A stretch of 64,000 nt of DNA from Candidatus Binatia bacterium (GCA_951813575.1 OX638375.1:1217001-1281000), one strand, 5' to 3'. Counted from the first letter of the stretch, positions 41,469 to 50,892 are shown. Numbers and translations: made by a program. The notes: generated by a model from the sequence alone, not told the origin.

Positions 41469-42944
41469 ATGACACCCTGGCTCAGAGACTTCATCGACAA
41501 CCGCATCTTCGGCCCCAACCACCGCTGGTGGGCCCTGTGGGTGGTCGTCATCTCCGTTTTCATCGCCACCACGGATGTCGGGATGCTTACCATAAGCCTC
41601 CCGGTGATCATAACCGAGTTCCGCACCGATATCACTTTCGCCGGCTGGATCGTCTTCGTCTACGCGCTGGTGACAGGAGCGTTGTACCTGCCCTGCGGCA
41701 GGCTCTCGGATCTCCTCGGGCGCAAGCTCACCTTCTCCGCGGGCTTCCTGGTCTATGGCGTGGCCTCGTTGCTGGCGGGAGTGGCCCAGGGGCCCACGCA
41801 GTTGATGACCTGCCGGGTGGGACAGGCGGTGGGCGCGGCCCTGATGATGACCAACACCTTCGCCCTGACCGGCTCCCTGTTCACCGGCCCCGACCGCGGC
41901 CGCGCCATGGGCCTGTCCGGCGGCCTGGTTTCCGCCATCGGTTTCACCCTGGGCCCCGTGGTCGGCGGGTTCATCACCTTCACCCTGGGGTGGCGCTACA
42001 TCTTCTTCATTTCCGGCACCCTGTCGTTCATCGGCCTCGCGGCCGCGCGCTTTCTCCTGTTGGACGACCGGGAGTCCGGTGCACAAGCGAAGCGGGAGCC
42101 CTTCGACTTCGCCGGCGCCGGCCTGTTCGCGGTGGCGTTGACGTTCCTGCTGCTGGGCATTACCCGGGGCGGCCTGGGCTACTGGGGTTTCGTGTTGAGC
42201 GCGCTCTTCGCGGCCTTGTTCATCTGGCGGGAAGCCACCTTCCCCTACCCCATCCTCGATCTCGGCTTGCTCCGGATCGTGCCCTTCGCCGTCGGCAACC
42301 TCGCGCGCCTTTCCACCTTCGTGGCCTTGAGCACCAACGAGCTGATGATGCCGTTCCTGCTCCAGCTCGTGCTGCGCATGGACCCGCTGGAAGCCGGCAG
42401 CCTGATGACCGCCACGGCGCTGGTGCTCATGGTGGTGTCGCCGTCGGCCGGCTGGCTCACCGACCGCGTCGGGTCCACCCCGCCCGCGGCCGCGGGCGCC
42501 GCCGTCATAGCTGTGGCCATGTACGCCATGAGCCACCTGGGTCCGGATTCCGGCCCGGCCGAGATCGTACCGCGCCTGGCCCTCCTCGGCGTCGGCCTCG
42601 GCCTCTTCCAGACCCCCAACAACCACGGCCTCATCGGCTCCGTCCCGCACGAACGGCTGGGCATCGCCTCGTCCGTCATTTCCATCATCCGCAGCGTCGG
42701 CCGCTCCCTCGGCACCGCCATCGCCACCGCCTTCGTCGGCATGCGGCTGGCGGCGGTCACCAACGACTCCGGGCCCCAGGACCTGACCGCGTTGAACGTG
42801 GCGGACAACCCCTTGCTGCTGGGAGCGTTCATGGAAGGCTACGGTTACGCGTACGTCACGGCCGCATGCCTGGGGCTGAGCGCGCTGGCGTTCACGCTGA
42901 TCGCGGCGGCGGGGAGGGGTTCCGCGGCCAGCGCCGGTCGGTGA
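41469..42944 (+). CDS. MFS transporter, DHA2 (EmrB/QacA-like) family
   Basis: A 491-residue transporter with about 14 hydrophobic segments. The motif A-like loop LPCGRLSDLLGRKLTF follows TM2, and the motif C-like GGLVSAIGFTLGPVVGGFIT is in TM5, typical of drug:proton antiporters. LLLDDRESGAQAKREPFDFAGAGLFAVAL marks the central loop before the extra helices. It is divergent from the HpaB gene across 131 bases, so export of that pathway's substrate or product is plausible. Confidence 0.92.
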   Translation: MTPWLRDFIDNRIFGPNHRWWALWVVVISVFIATTDVGMLTISLPVIITEFRTDITFAGWIVFVYALVTGALYLPCGRLSDLLGRKLTFSAGFLVYGVASLLAGVAQGPTQLMTCRVGQAVGAALMMTNTFALTGSLFTGPDRGRAMGLSGGLVSAIGFTLGPVVGGFITFTLGWRYIFFISGTLSFIGLAAARFLLLDDRESGAQAKREPFDFAGAGLFAVALTFLLLGITRGGLGYWGFVLSALFAALFIWREATFPYPILDLGLLRIVPFAVGNLARLSTFVALSTNELMMPFLLQLVLRMDPLEAGSLMTATALVLMVVSPSAGWLTDRVGSTPPAAAGAAVIAVAMYAMSHLGPDSGPAEIVPRLALLGVGLGLFQTPNNHGLIGSVPHERLGIASSVISIIRSVGRSLGTAIATAFVGMRLAAVTNDSGPQDLTALNVADNPLLLGAFMEGYGYAYVTAACLGLSALAFTLIAAAGRGSAASAGR

Positions 42945-43122
42945 CCGCTAGGACGAGGGCGCCAAGGTTGGGAAAAAGCGGTCCCGACCACAGACCAGCA
43001 GCTTCGTTACCAGCAGAACCTTTCCGGGCGGCGGCTGGCGATCCTGGTCCTGCTGTCCACTTCCTGGCCGCGTATCCAGTCACGTCTTAGAGGAGGGGCT
43101 ACTTCATCAATCGAGACCAGGG

Positions 43123-44226
43123 TCAGAGCGCAACCCTCCGCTCCCCCTCAATAGCCAAGCCGTAGAACTCCTCCGCGTTGCGGTGCAACACGCCGTGCTT
43201 GTCGTCGTCGGTAAGGCGGGCGTTCTCCACGATCTCGCGGATCTCGGACTTGCAGTAGTCGTTGTTGACCTCGTGGGGGAAGTCGCTGGAGAACATGAAG
43301 GGCTTGTTGCCCAGGGCCTCGATGGCGTGGTGCAGGGTGGGCTCGGTGCCTTCGCAGCCGACGAAGATGCGCCCCTCTTCGGCGTGTCGCCGGATGTAGT
43401 CGCTGACCGCCTCCCCCGGTTTGAGCTGGATGAACTCCCCGCGGGGGTCGTACTGCACGTGGGTCTCCCAGCCGCGGTCGAAGCGTTCGAGACAGGTGTG
43501 TATCCAGGCCACGCCGCCTTCCATGAAGCCCATGCGCATGTTCGGGTAGCGGTCGAACAGCCCGTTGAACACGAAGCCCGCAAAGCCCACCATCTGGCCG
43601 AAGGGATGGCCGAGCCCGTTGATGGGCGCGTAGGGCGTCAGGTAGTCCATGCCCAGGCCCTCGTGGGCGCCGCCGTGCACTCCGAGGCAGCAGCCCAGCC
43701 GGTCGGCTTCGGCGTACACCGGCCAATACTCCTTGCCGCCCAGATGGCCCTTGAGGCCCATGGAGGGCAGCATGGCGCCGCAAAAGCCCAGTTCCTCGAT
43801 GATCCGCCGCAACTCCTTCACCGCCTCGGCCGGCTCCTGCATGGGGATCAGGCCGAGCCCCTGGAACCTGCCGCTGGCCTTCAGATAGGTGTCGTGGAAC
43901 CAGTTGTTGTAGGCTTGGCAGATCTCGATGGCGAAGTCACCGTTGATCACCTTGCCCACCGCCAGCCCGCCGGTGGGATAGAGGACCGCGCGGTCGATGC
44001 CCACGTCGTCCATGAACTCCAGCCAGCCCGGCGGGCCCACCTGCCGGAAGGCGCCGGGCACCAGTTCGTACAGCGTGGCGCTGTGGAGGTGATCCAGCGG
44101 CGGGAAGAGCCTCCCCTTGCCCCGGAAACGGTCATGGTACGCCGCCGGCATGTACGCGAGCAGCGCTTCCCAGTCCTCCATCACGTGCCCGTCGCCGTCG
44201 ATGACGTCCATCCGATTCCAGGCCAT
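43123..44226 (-). CDS. Amidohydrolase family protein, adjacent to the tandem array
   Basis: A 367-residue Amidohydro_2-type enzyme. Blocks: VIDGDGHVMEDWEALLAYM at the start, LGVHGGAHEGLGMDYL (metal His), MRMGFMEGGVAWIHTCLERFDRGW, and FSSDFPHEVNNDY (metal Asp). It resembles the TRAP-cluster enzyme at 20865 (YWPVYAEADRLG, MLPSMGLKGHLG) more than the four 368-residue proteins that follow. The gene order on the minus strand suggests co-transcription with them, the gap to the next gene being 115 bases. Confidence 0.9.
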   Translation of the reverse strand: MAWNRMDVIDGDGHVMEDWEALLAYMPAAYHDRFRGKGRLFPPLDHLHSATLYELVPGAFRQVGPPGWLEFMDDVGIDRAVLYPTGGLAVGKVINGDFAIEICQAYNNWFHDTYLKASGRFQGLGLIPMQEPAEAVKELRRIIEELGFCGAMLPSMGLKGHLGGKEYWPVYAEADRLGCCLGVHGGAHEGLGMDYLTPYAPINGLGHPFGQMVGFAGFVFNGLFDRYPNMRMGFMEGGVAWIHTCLERFDRGWETHVQYDPRGEFIQLKPGEAVSDYIRRHAEEGRIFVGCEGTEPTLHHAIEALGNKPFMFSSDFPHEVNNDYCKSEIREIVENARLTDDDKHGVLHRNAEEFYGLAIEGERRVAL

Positions 44227-44341
44227 GTCCGTCCCTCCCTTTCCGGGTAGCCGTACGCTACGGCGGAACCCATAAGGAACGACCCCTGTCGCCCCTACGG
44301 TTGCCCGGACAGGCGCGCCGCCCGGGGTGTGGCCGCCCGCG

Positions 44342-45448
44342 CTACAGCCCGTAGAGCCGGCGCGCGTTGTCGCTCAGGATCTTGCGCTTGACGTCCTCGG
44401 AGATGTCCGTCCGCTCCCGGAACACCTTGATGGCGTCCACGTCACTGGAAACGTCGGTGTGCCCGTAGTCGGTGCCGATGACCAGGCCGTCCTCGCCGCT
44501 CTCCTGGACAATATAGGCCAGATCGTCACTGTTCTCGCAGGTGACGAACATGCCGAACTCGCCCATGGGGTTGTCCGGCCACTCCCGCCCCAGCACACGG
44601 CAGCGGGCGCGGACCTCGCGCAGCATCCAGGGGACCCACTGGGAGCTGGCCTCGATGAAACCCCAACGCAAGTCCGGAAACACCTGCGGGATCTCGCTCA
44701 ACAGAATGTCGCTGAAGGCGCCCACAGTGGGCACCCGGAAACGGTGGAAGTTCGCTGCATTGGACACCGGATGGCTGCAGAGGTCGTTGAACCACGGGCT
44801 GCCGTTGGCGATGTGGATGGCGATGGACATGTCGAGGCGTGTGGCTTCCTCGTAGATGGGATAGAAATACGGGTCCACCAGCAGCCGGTTGCCCTCATAC
44901 GGGCGCATCAGCACGGCGCAGGCGCCGTGCTCCTTGCCGAAGCGGACCTGGTCCAGGGCATCGGACATGCTCAGCGTGGGCGCCAGGCACGACCACCGGA
45001 GCCTGCCCTCCGACTGGGACCAGATGTCCGCCAGCCACCGGTTCCAGCTCCCGCACAGGGCCACCTCCACCGGCGCCCGGTCCGTCACCTGCGTGATGAA
45101 CATGGTGTTGTGCAGCACCTGCACGTCGACGCCGGTATCGTCCATGTGCTCCAGCCGGAGCCCCACGTTGCCCAGCTCCATGGACTCGTCGGCGTCGGCA
45201 AACTTGCGGCCCACCTGCTGCTCACGCTGCCGAAGGGCTTCCTCCGAGAACGCCGGGAAGCGGAACCCCTTCACCTTGCCGTCCACCACCCAGAACTGCT
45301 GCTTGACGCCGGCCTCCTCCGGTGACGCCAGCGGCACCGGACGGTACTGGTGTTCCGAGGGTTCGAGATAGTCCCAGGTCCGTTCGCATTCCACCACGTG
45401 GGCGTCCGAGTCCACGATCAACGGCGTTCCGTTTGCGTCTCCACTCAT
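44342..45448 (-). CDS. Amidohydrolase, tandem array member A
   Basis: A 368-residue Amidohydro_2-type protein, one of four consecutive copies of identical length. Features shared by all four: a VDxDAHVVECxRTWDYLEPS-type start (residues ~12-30), LRLEHMDDTGVDVQVLHNTMF, GSWNRWLADIWSQSEGRLRW, IAIHIANGSPW (metal His), LRWGFIEASSQWVPW, and IGTDYGHTDVSSDVDAI (metal Asp). They end RKILSDNARRLYGL. Member A is the most divergent copy (HPVSNAANFHRF where B-D have HPVRLGA.FHRF). Whether these hydrolyse, hydrate or decarboxylate is open. Confidence 0.93.
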   Translation of the reverse strand: MSGDANGTPLIVDSDAHVVECERTWDYLEPSEHQYRPVPLASPEEAGVKQQFWVVDGKVKGFRFPAFSEEALRQREQQVGRKFADADESMELGNVGLRLEHMDDTGVDVQVLHNTMFITQVTDRAPVEVALCGSWNRWLADIWSQSEGRLRWSCLAPTLSMSDALDQVRFGKEHGACAVLMRPYEGNRLLVDPYFYPIYEEATRLDMSIAIHIANGSPWFNDLCSHPVSNAANFHRFRVPTVGAFSDILLSEIPQVFPDLRWGFIEASSQWVPWMLREVRARCRVLGREWPDNPMGEFGMFVTCENSDDLAYIVQESGEDGLVIGTDYGHTDVSSDVDAIKVFRERTDISEDVKRKILSDNARRLYGL

Positions 45449-45499
45449 GTCCTTGCTCCTTTGCCCGACTTCCCGAGCCGGACTGTCGCTCGAGGCACA

Positions 45500-45519
45500 G
45501 GCGGGTTTGACACCCGGCG
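45500..45519 (-). repeat. Degenerate copy of the GGCGGGTTT inverted repeat
   Basis: GGCGGGTTTG...CACCCGGCGC lies directly next to the TAG stop of array member B, mirroring the perfect copy at 25260-25280. Confidence 0.4.
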
Positions 45520-46626
45520 CTACAGCGCGTAGAGCCGGCGCGCGTTGTCGCTCAGGATCTTTCGCTTCACGTCCTCGCCCAAATCGGTGCGATCCCGGAA
45601 GATCCTGATGGCATCCACGTCGCTGGACGTATCCGTGTGGCCGTAGTCGGTGCCGATGACCAGGCCGTCCTCGCCGGTCTCCTGCACGATGTACGGCAAG
45701 TCGTCGGTGTTCTCGCAGGTGACGAACAGCCGGAACGCTTCCATGGGGTTGTCAGGCCACTCCAGGCCGCGGGTCCTGAAGCGATTCCGGGCCTCGTGGA
45801 GGATCCACGGCAGCCACTGGGCGCTGGCCTCGATGAAACCCCAGCGGAGTTTCGGGAACAGGTCGGGGAGCTCGCTGAAGAGCACATAGGCGAAGCCGCT
45901 CACGGTGGGGATGCGGAAGCGGTGGAAGAAGGCTCCCAGCCTGACCGGGTGGCGGTAGAGGTCGTCGAGTCGGGCGCTGCCGTTGGCGATGTGCACCGCG
46001 ATGGCCATGTCCAGACGGCTGGCCTCCTCGTAGATGGGGTGGAAGTACGGGTCCACCAGCAGGCGGTTGCCTTCCACCGGCCGCATCAGCACCGCGCAGG
46101 CGCCGTGCTCCCTGGCGAAACGGATCTGGTCCAGGGCGTCCGGCGTGCTCAGGGTGGGTGCCAGGCACGACCACCGCAACCGTCCCTCCGACTGGGACCA
46201 GATGTCCGCCAGCCAGCGGTTCCAGCTCCCGCACAGCGCCACCTCCACCGGCGCACGATCCGTCACCGGCTCGATGAACATGGTGTTGTGCATCACCTGC
46301 ACGTCGACGCCGGTGGCGTCCATGTGCTCCAGCCGGAGCCCCACGTTGCCCAGCTCCCGGGCCTCCCGGACCTCGGCGAACCGGCGGCCCACCTGCTCCT
46401 GGCGCCGCCGCAGCTCCTCCTCTGAGAACGCCGGGAAGCGGTTGCCCCGCACCTTGCCGTCCACCAGCCAGAACTGCAGTGTGACCCCTGCCTCTTCCGG
46501 CGCCGCCAGCGGCACCGGGCGGTACTGCCGCTCCGAGGGCTCGAGAAAGTCCCAGGTGCGTTCGCATTCCACGACATGGGCGTCCGCGTCGACGATCAGG
46601 GGCTTTCCGTTGGAGTCTCCACTCAT
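45520..46626 (-). CDS. Amidohydrolase, tandem array member B
   Basis: A 368-residue paralogue of members A, C and D, with the metal-site residues retained: DADAHVVE at the start, AVHIANGSARLDD, FGFIEA-type WGFIEASAQWLPW, and IGTDYGHTDTSSDVDAI. The frame continues upstream to 47016, but that extension overlaps member C in another frame. The ATG at 46626 with ggagcaagg upstream matches the starts of the other copies. Distinguishing residues include HNTMFIEPVTDRAPVEV and RLDDLYRHPVRLGAFFHRF in the substrate-side loops. Gap to member A is 71 bases. Confidence 0.93.
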   Translation of the reverse strand: MSGDSNGKPLIVDADAHVVECERTWDFLEPSERQYRPVPLAAPEEAGVTLQFWLVDGKVRGNRFPAFSEEELRRRQEQVGRRFAEVREARELGNVGLRLEHMDATGVDVQVMHNTMFIEPVTDRAPVEVALCGSWNRWLADIWSQSEGRLRWSCLAPTLSTPDALDQIRFAREHGACAVLMRPVEGNRLLVDPYFHPIYEEASRLDMAIAVHIANGSARLDDLYRHPVRLGAFFHRFRIPTVSGFAYVLFSELPDLFPKLRWGFIEASAQWLPWILHEARNRFRTRGLEWPDNPMEAFRLFVTCENTDDLPYIVQETGEDGLVIGTDYGHTDTSSDVDAIRIFRDRTDLGEDVKRKILSDNARRLYAL

Positions 46627-46718
46627 GGCCTTGCTCCGCGGTCGGTCGGGGAACCTCCGGACGGTTGTCCGATGACGGGCTCGCGCAACCGGCGATCGAG
46701 CGCCGGCGCACACCCGCG

Positions 46719-47825
46719 CTACAGCGAGTACAACCGGCGCGCGTTGTCGCTCAGGATCTTCTGCTTGACCTCCTCGGTCAGATCGGTGCGCTCCCGGAAG
46801 ATCCGGATGGCGTCCACGTCGCTGGACGTGTCCGTATGGCCGTAGTCCGTGCCGATGACCAGGCCGTCCTCGCCGGTCTCCTGCACGATGTACGCCAGGT
46901 CGTCGGAGTTCTCGCAGGTCACGAACATCCCGAACGCCTTCATGGGATTGTCCGGCCATTCCCGGCCCATGGTCCTGAACCGGTTCCGCACCTCGTGGAG
47001 GATCCAGGGCAGCCACTGGGCGCTGGCCTCGATGAAACCCCAGCGCAGCTTCGGAAACACCTCCGGAACCTCGCTGAACAGCACGTCAGCGAAGCCTCCC
47101 ACGGTGGGGATGCGGAAGCGGTGGAAGGTGGCTCCCAGGCGCACGGGATGGGTGTAAAGGTCGTTGAGCCAGGCGCTGCCGTTGCCGATGTGCACGGCGA
47201 TGGCCATGTCCAGGCGGCTGGCCTCGTCGTAGATGGGGTAGAAGTACGGGTCGGCCAGCAGGCGGCTGCCCTCCACCGGCCGCATCAGCACCGCGCACGC
47301 ACCGTGCTCCCTGGCGAAGCGGATCTGGTCCAGGGCGTCGGAAATGCTCAGGGTGGGAACCACGCACGACCAGCGCAGCCGCCCGTCGGACTGGGACCAG
47401 ATGTCCGCCAGCCAGCGGTTCCAGCTCCCGTGAAGCGCCACCTCCACCGGCGCGCGCTGGGTTACCTGCTCGATGAACATGGTGTTGTGAAGCACCTGCA
47501 CATCCACGCCGATTTCGTCCATGTGCTCCAGCCGGAGCCCCACGTTGCCGAGCTCCGTGGACTCCCCGGGCTCGGCGAACCTCCGCCCCACCACGCCCTG
47601 GAGCCGCGCAAGCTCATCCTCGGAAAACGCCGGCAGCCGCAACCCCCGCACCTTGCCGTCCACCAGCCAGAACTGCAGCGAGGCGCCGTTCTTCTCCGGG
47701 GAAGCCAACTGCACCGGCCGGTACTGGCGGTCGGAGGGATCGAGGTAGTCCCAGGTGCGGTCACACTCCACCACGTGGGCGTCCGCGTCCACGATCAGGG
47801 GCTTTCCGTTGGTTTCTCCGGTCAT
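46719..47825 (-). CDS. Amidohydrolase, tandem array member C
   Basis: A 368-residue copy, closest to member D across the middle (AWLNDLYTHPVRLGATFHRF and PTVGGFADVLFSEVPEVFPK are shared word for word). It begins MTGETNGKPLIVDADAHVVE. Metal-site blocks AVHIGNGSAW and IGTDYGHTDTSSDVDAI are intact, with G in place of the A of the other copies. CVVPTLSISDALDQIRF differs from CLAPTLSMPDALDQIRF in D. 92 bases separate it from B and 85 from D. Confidence 0.93.
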   Translation of the reverse strand: MTGETNGKPLIVDADAHVVECDRTWDYLDPSDRQYRPVQLASPEKNGASLQFWLVDGKVRGLRLPAFSEDELARLQGVVGRRFAEPGESTELGNVGLRLEHMDEIGVDVQVLHNTMFIEQVTQRAPVEVALHGSWNRWLADIWSQSDGRLRWSCVVPTLSISDALDQIRFAREHGACAVLMRPVEGSRLLADPYFYPIYDEASRLDMAIAVHIGNGSAWLNDLYTHPVRLGATFHRFRIPTVGGFADVLFSEVPEVFPKLRWGFIEASAQWLPWILHEVRNRFRTMGREWPDNPMKAFGMFVTCENSDDLAYIVQETGEDGLVIGTDYGHTDTSSDVDAIRIFRERTDLTEEVKQKILSDNARRLYSL

Positions 47826-47910
47826 GGCGTGCTCCTTTGCACGGGTCCGGTCCCGTGCCTGTCACAGGCCACGTCCACGCCCATGCGGCGCGGACCACCG
47901 CTGGCGGGCG

Positions 47911-49017
47911 CTACAACCCGTAGAGCCGGCGCGCGTTGTCGCTGAGGATCTTATGCTTGACCCCCTCGCCCAGATCGGTGCGCTCCCGGAAGACCCTGAT
48001 GGCGTCCACATCGCTGGAGGTGTCGGTGTGGCCGTAGTCGGTGCCGATGACCAGGCCGTCCTCGCCCGTCTCCTGCACGATGTAGGGCAGGTCGTCGGTG
48101 TTCTCGCAGGTCACGAACATGCGGAACGCCTCCATGGGGTTGTCCGGCCACTCCCGGCCCATGGTCCTGTAGCGGTTGTGCACCTCGTGGAGGATCCACG
48201 GCAGCCACTGGGCGCTGGCCTCGATGAACCCCCAGCGTAGCTTCGGGAACACCTCCGGAACCTCGCTGAAGAGCACGTCGGCGAAGCCGCCCACGGTGGG
48301 GATGCGGAAACGGTGGAAGGTGGCTCCGAGCCTGACCGGGTGGGTGTAGAGGTCGTTGAGCCAGGCGCTGCCGTTGGCGATGTGCACGGCGATGGCCATG
48401 TCCAGACGGCTGGCCTCGTCGTAGATGGGGTAGAAGTACGGGTCCACCAGCATCCGGTTGCCCTCGAACGGCCGCATCAGCACCGCACAGGCGCCGTGCT
48501 CCCTGGAGAAGCGGATCTGGTCCAGGGCATCCGGCATGCTGAGGGTGGGCGCCAGGCACGACCAGCGCAGCCGCCCGTCGGACTGGGACCAGATGTCCGC
48601 GAGCCAACGGTTCCAGCTCCCGCACAGCGCCACCTCCACCGGCGCGCGCTCGGTCACCTGCTCGATGAACATGGTGTTGTGCAGCACCTGTACGTCGACG
48701 CCGGTGTCGTCCATGTGCTCCAGCCGAAGCGCCACGTTGCCGAGCTCCCGCGCCTCCTTGGCCTCGGCGAACTTGCGGCCCACCTGCTCCTGGCGCCGCT
48801 GCAACTCGTCCTCGGAGAACGCCGGAAAGCGGAAACCGCGCACCTTGCCGTCCACCAGCCAGAACTGGAGCGCGGCGCCGTTCTCCTCGGGTGACGCCAA
48901 CGGCACCGGCCGGAACTGTTTCTCCGACCCCTCGAGGTAGTCCCAGGTGCGGTCGCACTCCACCACGTGGGCGTCCGAGTCCACGATCAATGACTTTCCG
49001 TTGCCGTCGCCGCTCAT
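47911..49017 (-). CDS. Amidohydrolase, tandem array member D
   Basis: A 368-residue copy and the first of the array to be transcribed. It starts MSGDGNGKSLIVDSDAHVVE. The central and C-terminal metal-site blocks are intact (AVHIANGSAW, WGFIEASAQWLPW, IGTDYGHTDTSSDVDAI). The variable N-terminal third (LEGSEKQFRPVPLASPEENGAAL) is where the four copies differ most, so that region is the likely specificity segment. It lies 78 bases after the fumarase stop on the same strand, which could place the whole array under the fumarase promoter. Confidence 0.93.
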   Translation of the reverse strand: MSGDGNGKSLIVDSDAHVVECDRTWDYLEGSEKQFRPVPLASPEENGAALQFWLVDGKVRGFRFPAFSEDELQRRQEQVGRKFAEAKEARELGNVALRLEHMDDTGVDVQVLHNTMFIEQVTERAPVEVALCGSWNRWLADIWSQSDGRLRWSCLAPTLSMPDALDQIRFSREHGACAVLMRPFEGNRMLVDPYFYPIYDEASRLDMAIAVHIANGSAWLNDLYTHPVRLGATFHRFRIPTVGGFADVLFSEVPEVFPKLRWGFIEASAQWLPWILHEVHNRYRTMGREWPDNPMEAFRMFVTCENTDDLPYIVQETGEDGLVIGTDYGHTDTSSDVDAIRVFRERTDLGEGVKHKILSDNARRLYGL

Positions 49018-49095
49018 GGCCTGCTCCTTTGGACGGGTCCATTGACCCGTGTCTTCGCGGGCGTTGGGCGCCCTTTCCGGTTCATTCCGACCCTT

Positions 49096-50709
49096 CTACT
49101 GCAATTCGGCGAAAAAGTCGTTGCCTTTGTCATCCACGATGATGAACGCGGGGAAGTTCTCGACGTCGATCTTCCACACCGCTTCCATGCCCAGTTCGGG
49201 ATAGTCGAGCACCTCCACGTGCTTGATGTTGTCCTTGGCCAGTATCGCCGCGGGCCCGCCGATGGAGCCCAGGTAGAACCCGCCGTGCTTCTTGCACGCG
49301 TCGGTTACCTGCCGCGAGCGGTTGCCCTTGGCCAGCGAGATCAAGCTGGCGCCGTGGGACTGGAACAGCTCCACGTAGGAGTCCATGCGTCCGGCGGTGG
49401 TGGGGCCGAAGGAGCCGGAGGCATAACCCTCCGGGGTCTTGGCGGGGCCGGCATAGTAGACGACGTGGTCCTTGAAATAGTCCGGCAGCGGCTCGCCGGC
49501 GTCGAGCCGCTGCTTGAGCCGGGCGTGGGCCAGGTCCCGGGCCACCACGATGGTGCCGTTGAGGGACAGCCGGGTCTTCACCGGATGCTGCGAAAGCGTG
49601 CTCCGGATCTCGTCCATGGGCCGAGTCAGGTCGATGCTCACCACGGCGTCCGCGTCATCCTCTTCGTGGAAATCCGGCAGATATTTCGCCGGATCGGTTT
49701 CCAGCCGCTCCAGGAACACCCCGTCGCGGGTAATTTTGGCCTTGGCCTGCCGGTCGGCGGAACAGGACACGCCGATGCCCACCGGACAGGAAGCGCCGTG
49801 CCGCGGCAGGCGGATCACCCGCACCTCGTGGGTGAAGTACTTGCCGCCGAACTGCGCGCCTACGCCCATCCTGTGGCTGATGGCCTGGACCTTCGCTTCC
49901 AGGTCCAGGTCCCGGAACGCCCGGCCGTACTCGTTGCCGGTGGTGGGAAGCCCATCCAGGTAGCGGGTGCTCGCCAGCTTCACGGTCTTGAGGTTGAACT
50001 CCGCGGACAGGCCGCCCACCACGATGACCAGGTAGTAGGGCGGGCAGGCGGCGGTGCCGATGGTCTTGAGCTGCTTTTCCAGAAACGCCAACATCGCCGC
50101 CTCGTTCAGCAGCGCCGGGGTCTGCTGGTACAGCACCGACTTGTTGGCCGAGCCGCCCCCCTTGGTGATGAACAGCAGCTCGTAGGCGTCCCCGGGGGTG
50201 GCGTAGATCTCCACCTGGGCCGGCAGGTTGGTGCGGGTGTTCTGCTCCTCGTACAGGGTGATGGGCGCGAGCTGCGAGTAGCGCAGGTTGGTGCCGGTGT
50301 AGACGTCGTAGACGCCGGCGGAGAAAGCCTCCTCGTCGTTGGCGCCGGTGAAGACGTTCTCGCCCTTCTTGCCGATGACGATGGCGGTGCCGGTGTCCTG
50401 GCACGCCGGCAACACGCCGCCGGCCGAGATGTTGGCGTTCTTGAGCTGCTGGATCGCCACGAAGCGGTCGTTCTTCGACGCCTCGGGATCTTCGAGAATG
50501 GCCCGCAGCTTGGCCAGGTGGCTCGGCCGGAACAGATGGGAGATATCGTGTATGGCTTCCGCGGTGAGCCTGCGTAGCACCGCCGGGTCGACCTTCAGGA
50601 TCGAGCGCCCGTCCACCTCGATCTCGGACACTCCTTCCTTGCCCAGGCTGCGGTACTCGGTGGTGTCCTCACCGAGCTCGAAAATGGGCTGAAACCTGAA
50701 CTCTGACAT
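49096..50709 (-). CDS. fumA: Class I fumarate hydratase (4Fe-4S)
   Basis: A 537-residue iron-sulfur fumarase, which hydrates fumarate to malate in the TCA cycle. Expected cluster cysteines are C103 in [10 protein letters not shown], one in [17 protein letters not shown] and one in [11 protein letters not shown]. The C-terminal part has [33 protein letters not shown], split in conserved sub-blocks typical of FumA/FumB. The ATG at 50709 has aaggag upstream. A promoter with a perfect TATAAT lies upstream, divergent from the thiolase-like gene. Relatives of this family also act on mesaconate or tartrate, but length and motifs fit fumarase. Confidence 0.93.
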   Translation of the reverse strand: MSEFRFQPIFELGEDTTEYRSLGKEGVSEIEVDGRSILKVDPAVLRRLTAEAIHDISHLFRPSHLAKLRAILEDPEASKNDRFVAIQQLKNANISAGGVLPACQDTGTAIVIGKKGENVFTGANDEEAFSAGVYDVYTGTNLRYSQLAPITLYEEQNTRTNLPAQVEIYATPGDAYELLFITKGGGSANKSVLYQQTPALLNEAAMLAFLEKQLKTIGTAACPPYYLVIVVGGLSAEFNLKTVKLASTRYLDGLPTTGNEYGRAFRDLDLEAKVQAISHRMGVGAQFGGKYFTHEVRVIRLPRHGASCPVGIGVSCSADRQAKAKITRDGVFLERLETDPAKYLPDFHEEDDADAVVSIDLTRPMDEIRSTLSQHPVKTRLSLNGTIVVARDLAHARLKQRLDAGEPLPDYFKDHVVYYAGPAKTPEGYASGSFGPTTAGRMDSYVELFQSHGASLISLAKGNRSRQVTDACKKHGGFYLGSIGGPAAILAKDNIKHVEVLDYPELGMEAVWKIDVENFPAFIIVDDKGNDFFAELQ

Positions 50710-50804
50710 GATGCGGAATCTCCTTGGTGGTGGTCCGGCACGCGCCGCGAACCGCCGCCACGAGGCGGCTTCCGATGCACGCACGGCACGACCGTATACA
50801 GGGG

Positions 50805-50834
50805 ATTATAGCCAATCCCTTGACGCTAACGCAA
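50805..50834 (-). promoter_or_regulatory. Promoter for fumarase (and perhaps the amidohydrolase array)
   Basis: On the minus strand TTGCGT (50829-50834), 18-base spacer, TATAAT (50805-50810), about 96 bases from the ATG at 50709. It overlaps the plus-strand promoter at 50820-50847. Confidence 0.55.
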
Positions 50835-50847
50835 AGTCACGTATGAT
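50820..50847 (+). promoter_or_regulatory. Promoter for the thiolase-like/DUF35 operon
   Basis: TTGACG (50820-50825), 16-base spacer, TATGAT (50842-50847), 46 bases before the ATG at 50893. Interleaved with the divergent fumarase promoter, so the two units probably compete for RNA polymerase. Confidence 0.6.
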
Positions 50848-50892
50848 TCGTTTCCAGCTATCGAAAACACCACATCAGGGAGTCTTTGATCC

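Noticed and set aside
45520..47016. Array member B extended upstream to 47016, or a gene fusion with C
   Set aside because: The added stretch lies inside member C in another frame; the ATG at 46626 matches the starts of the other copies.
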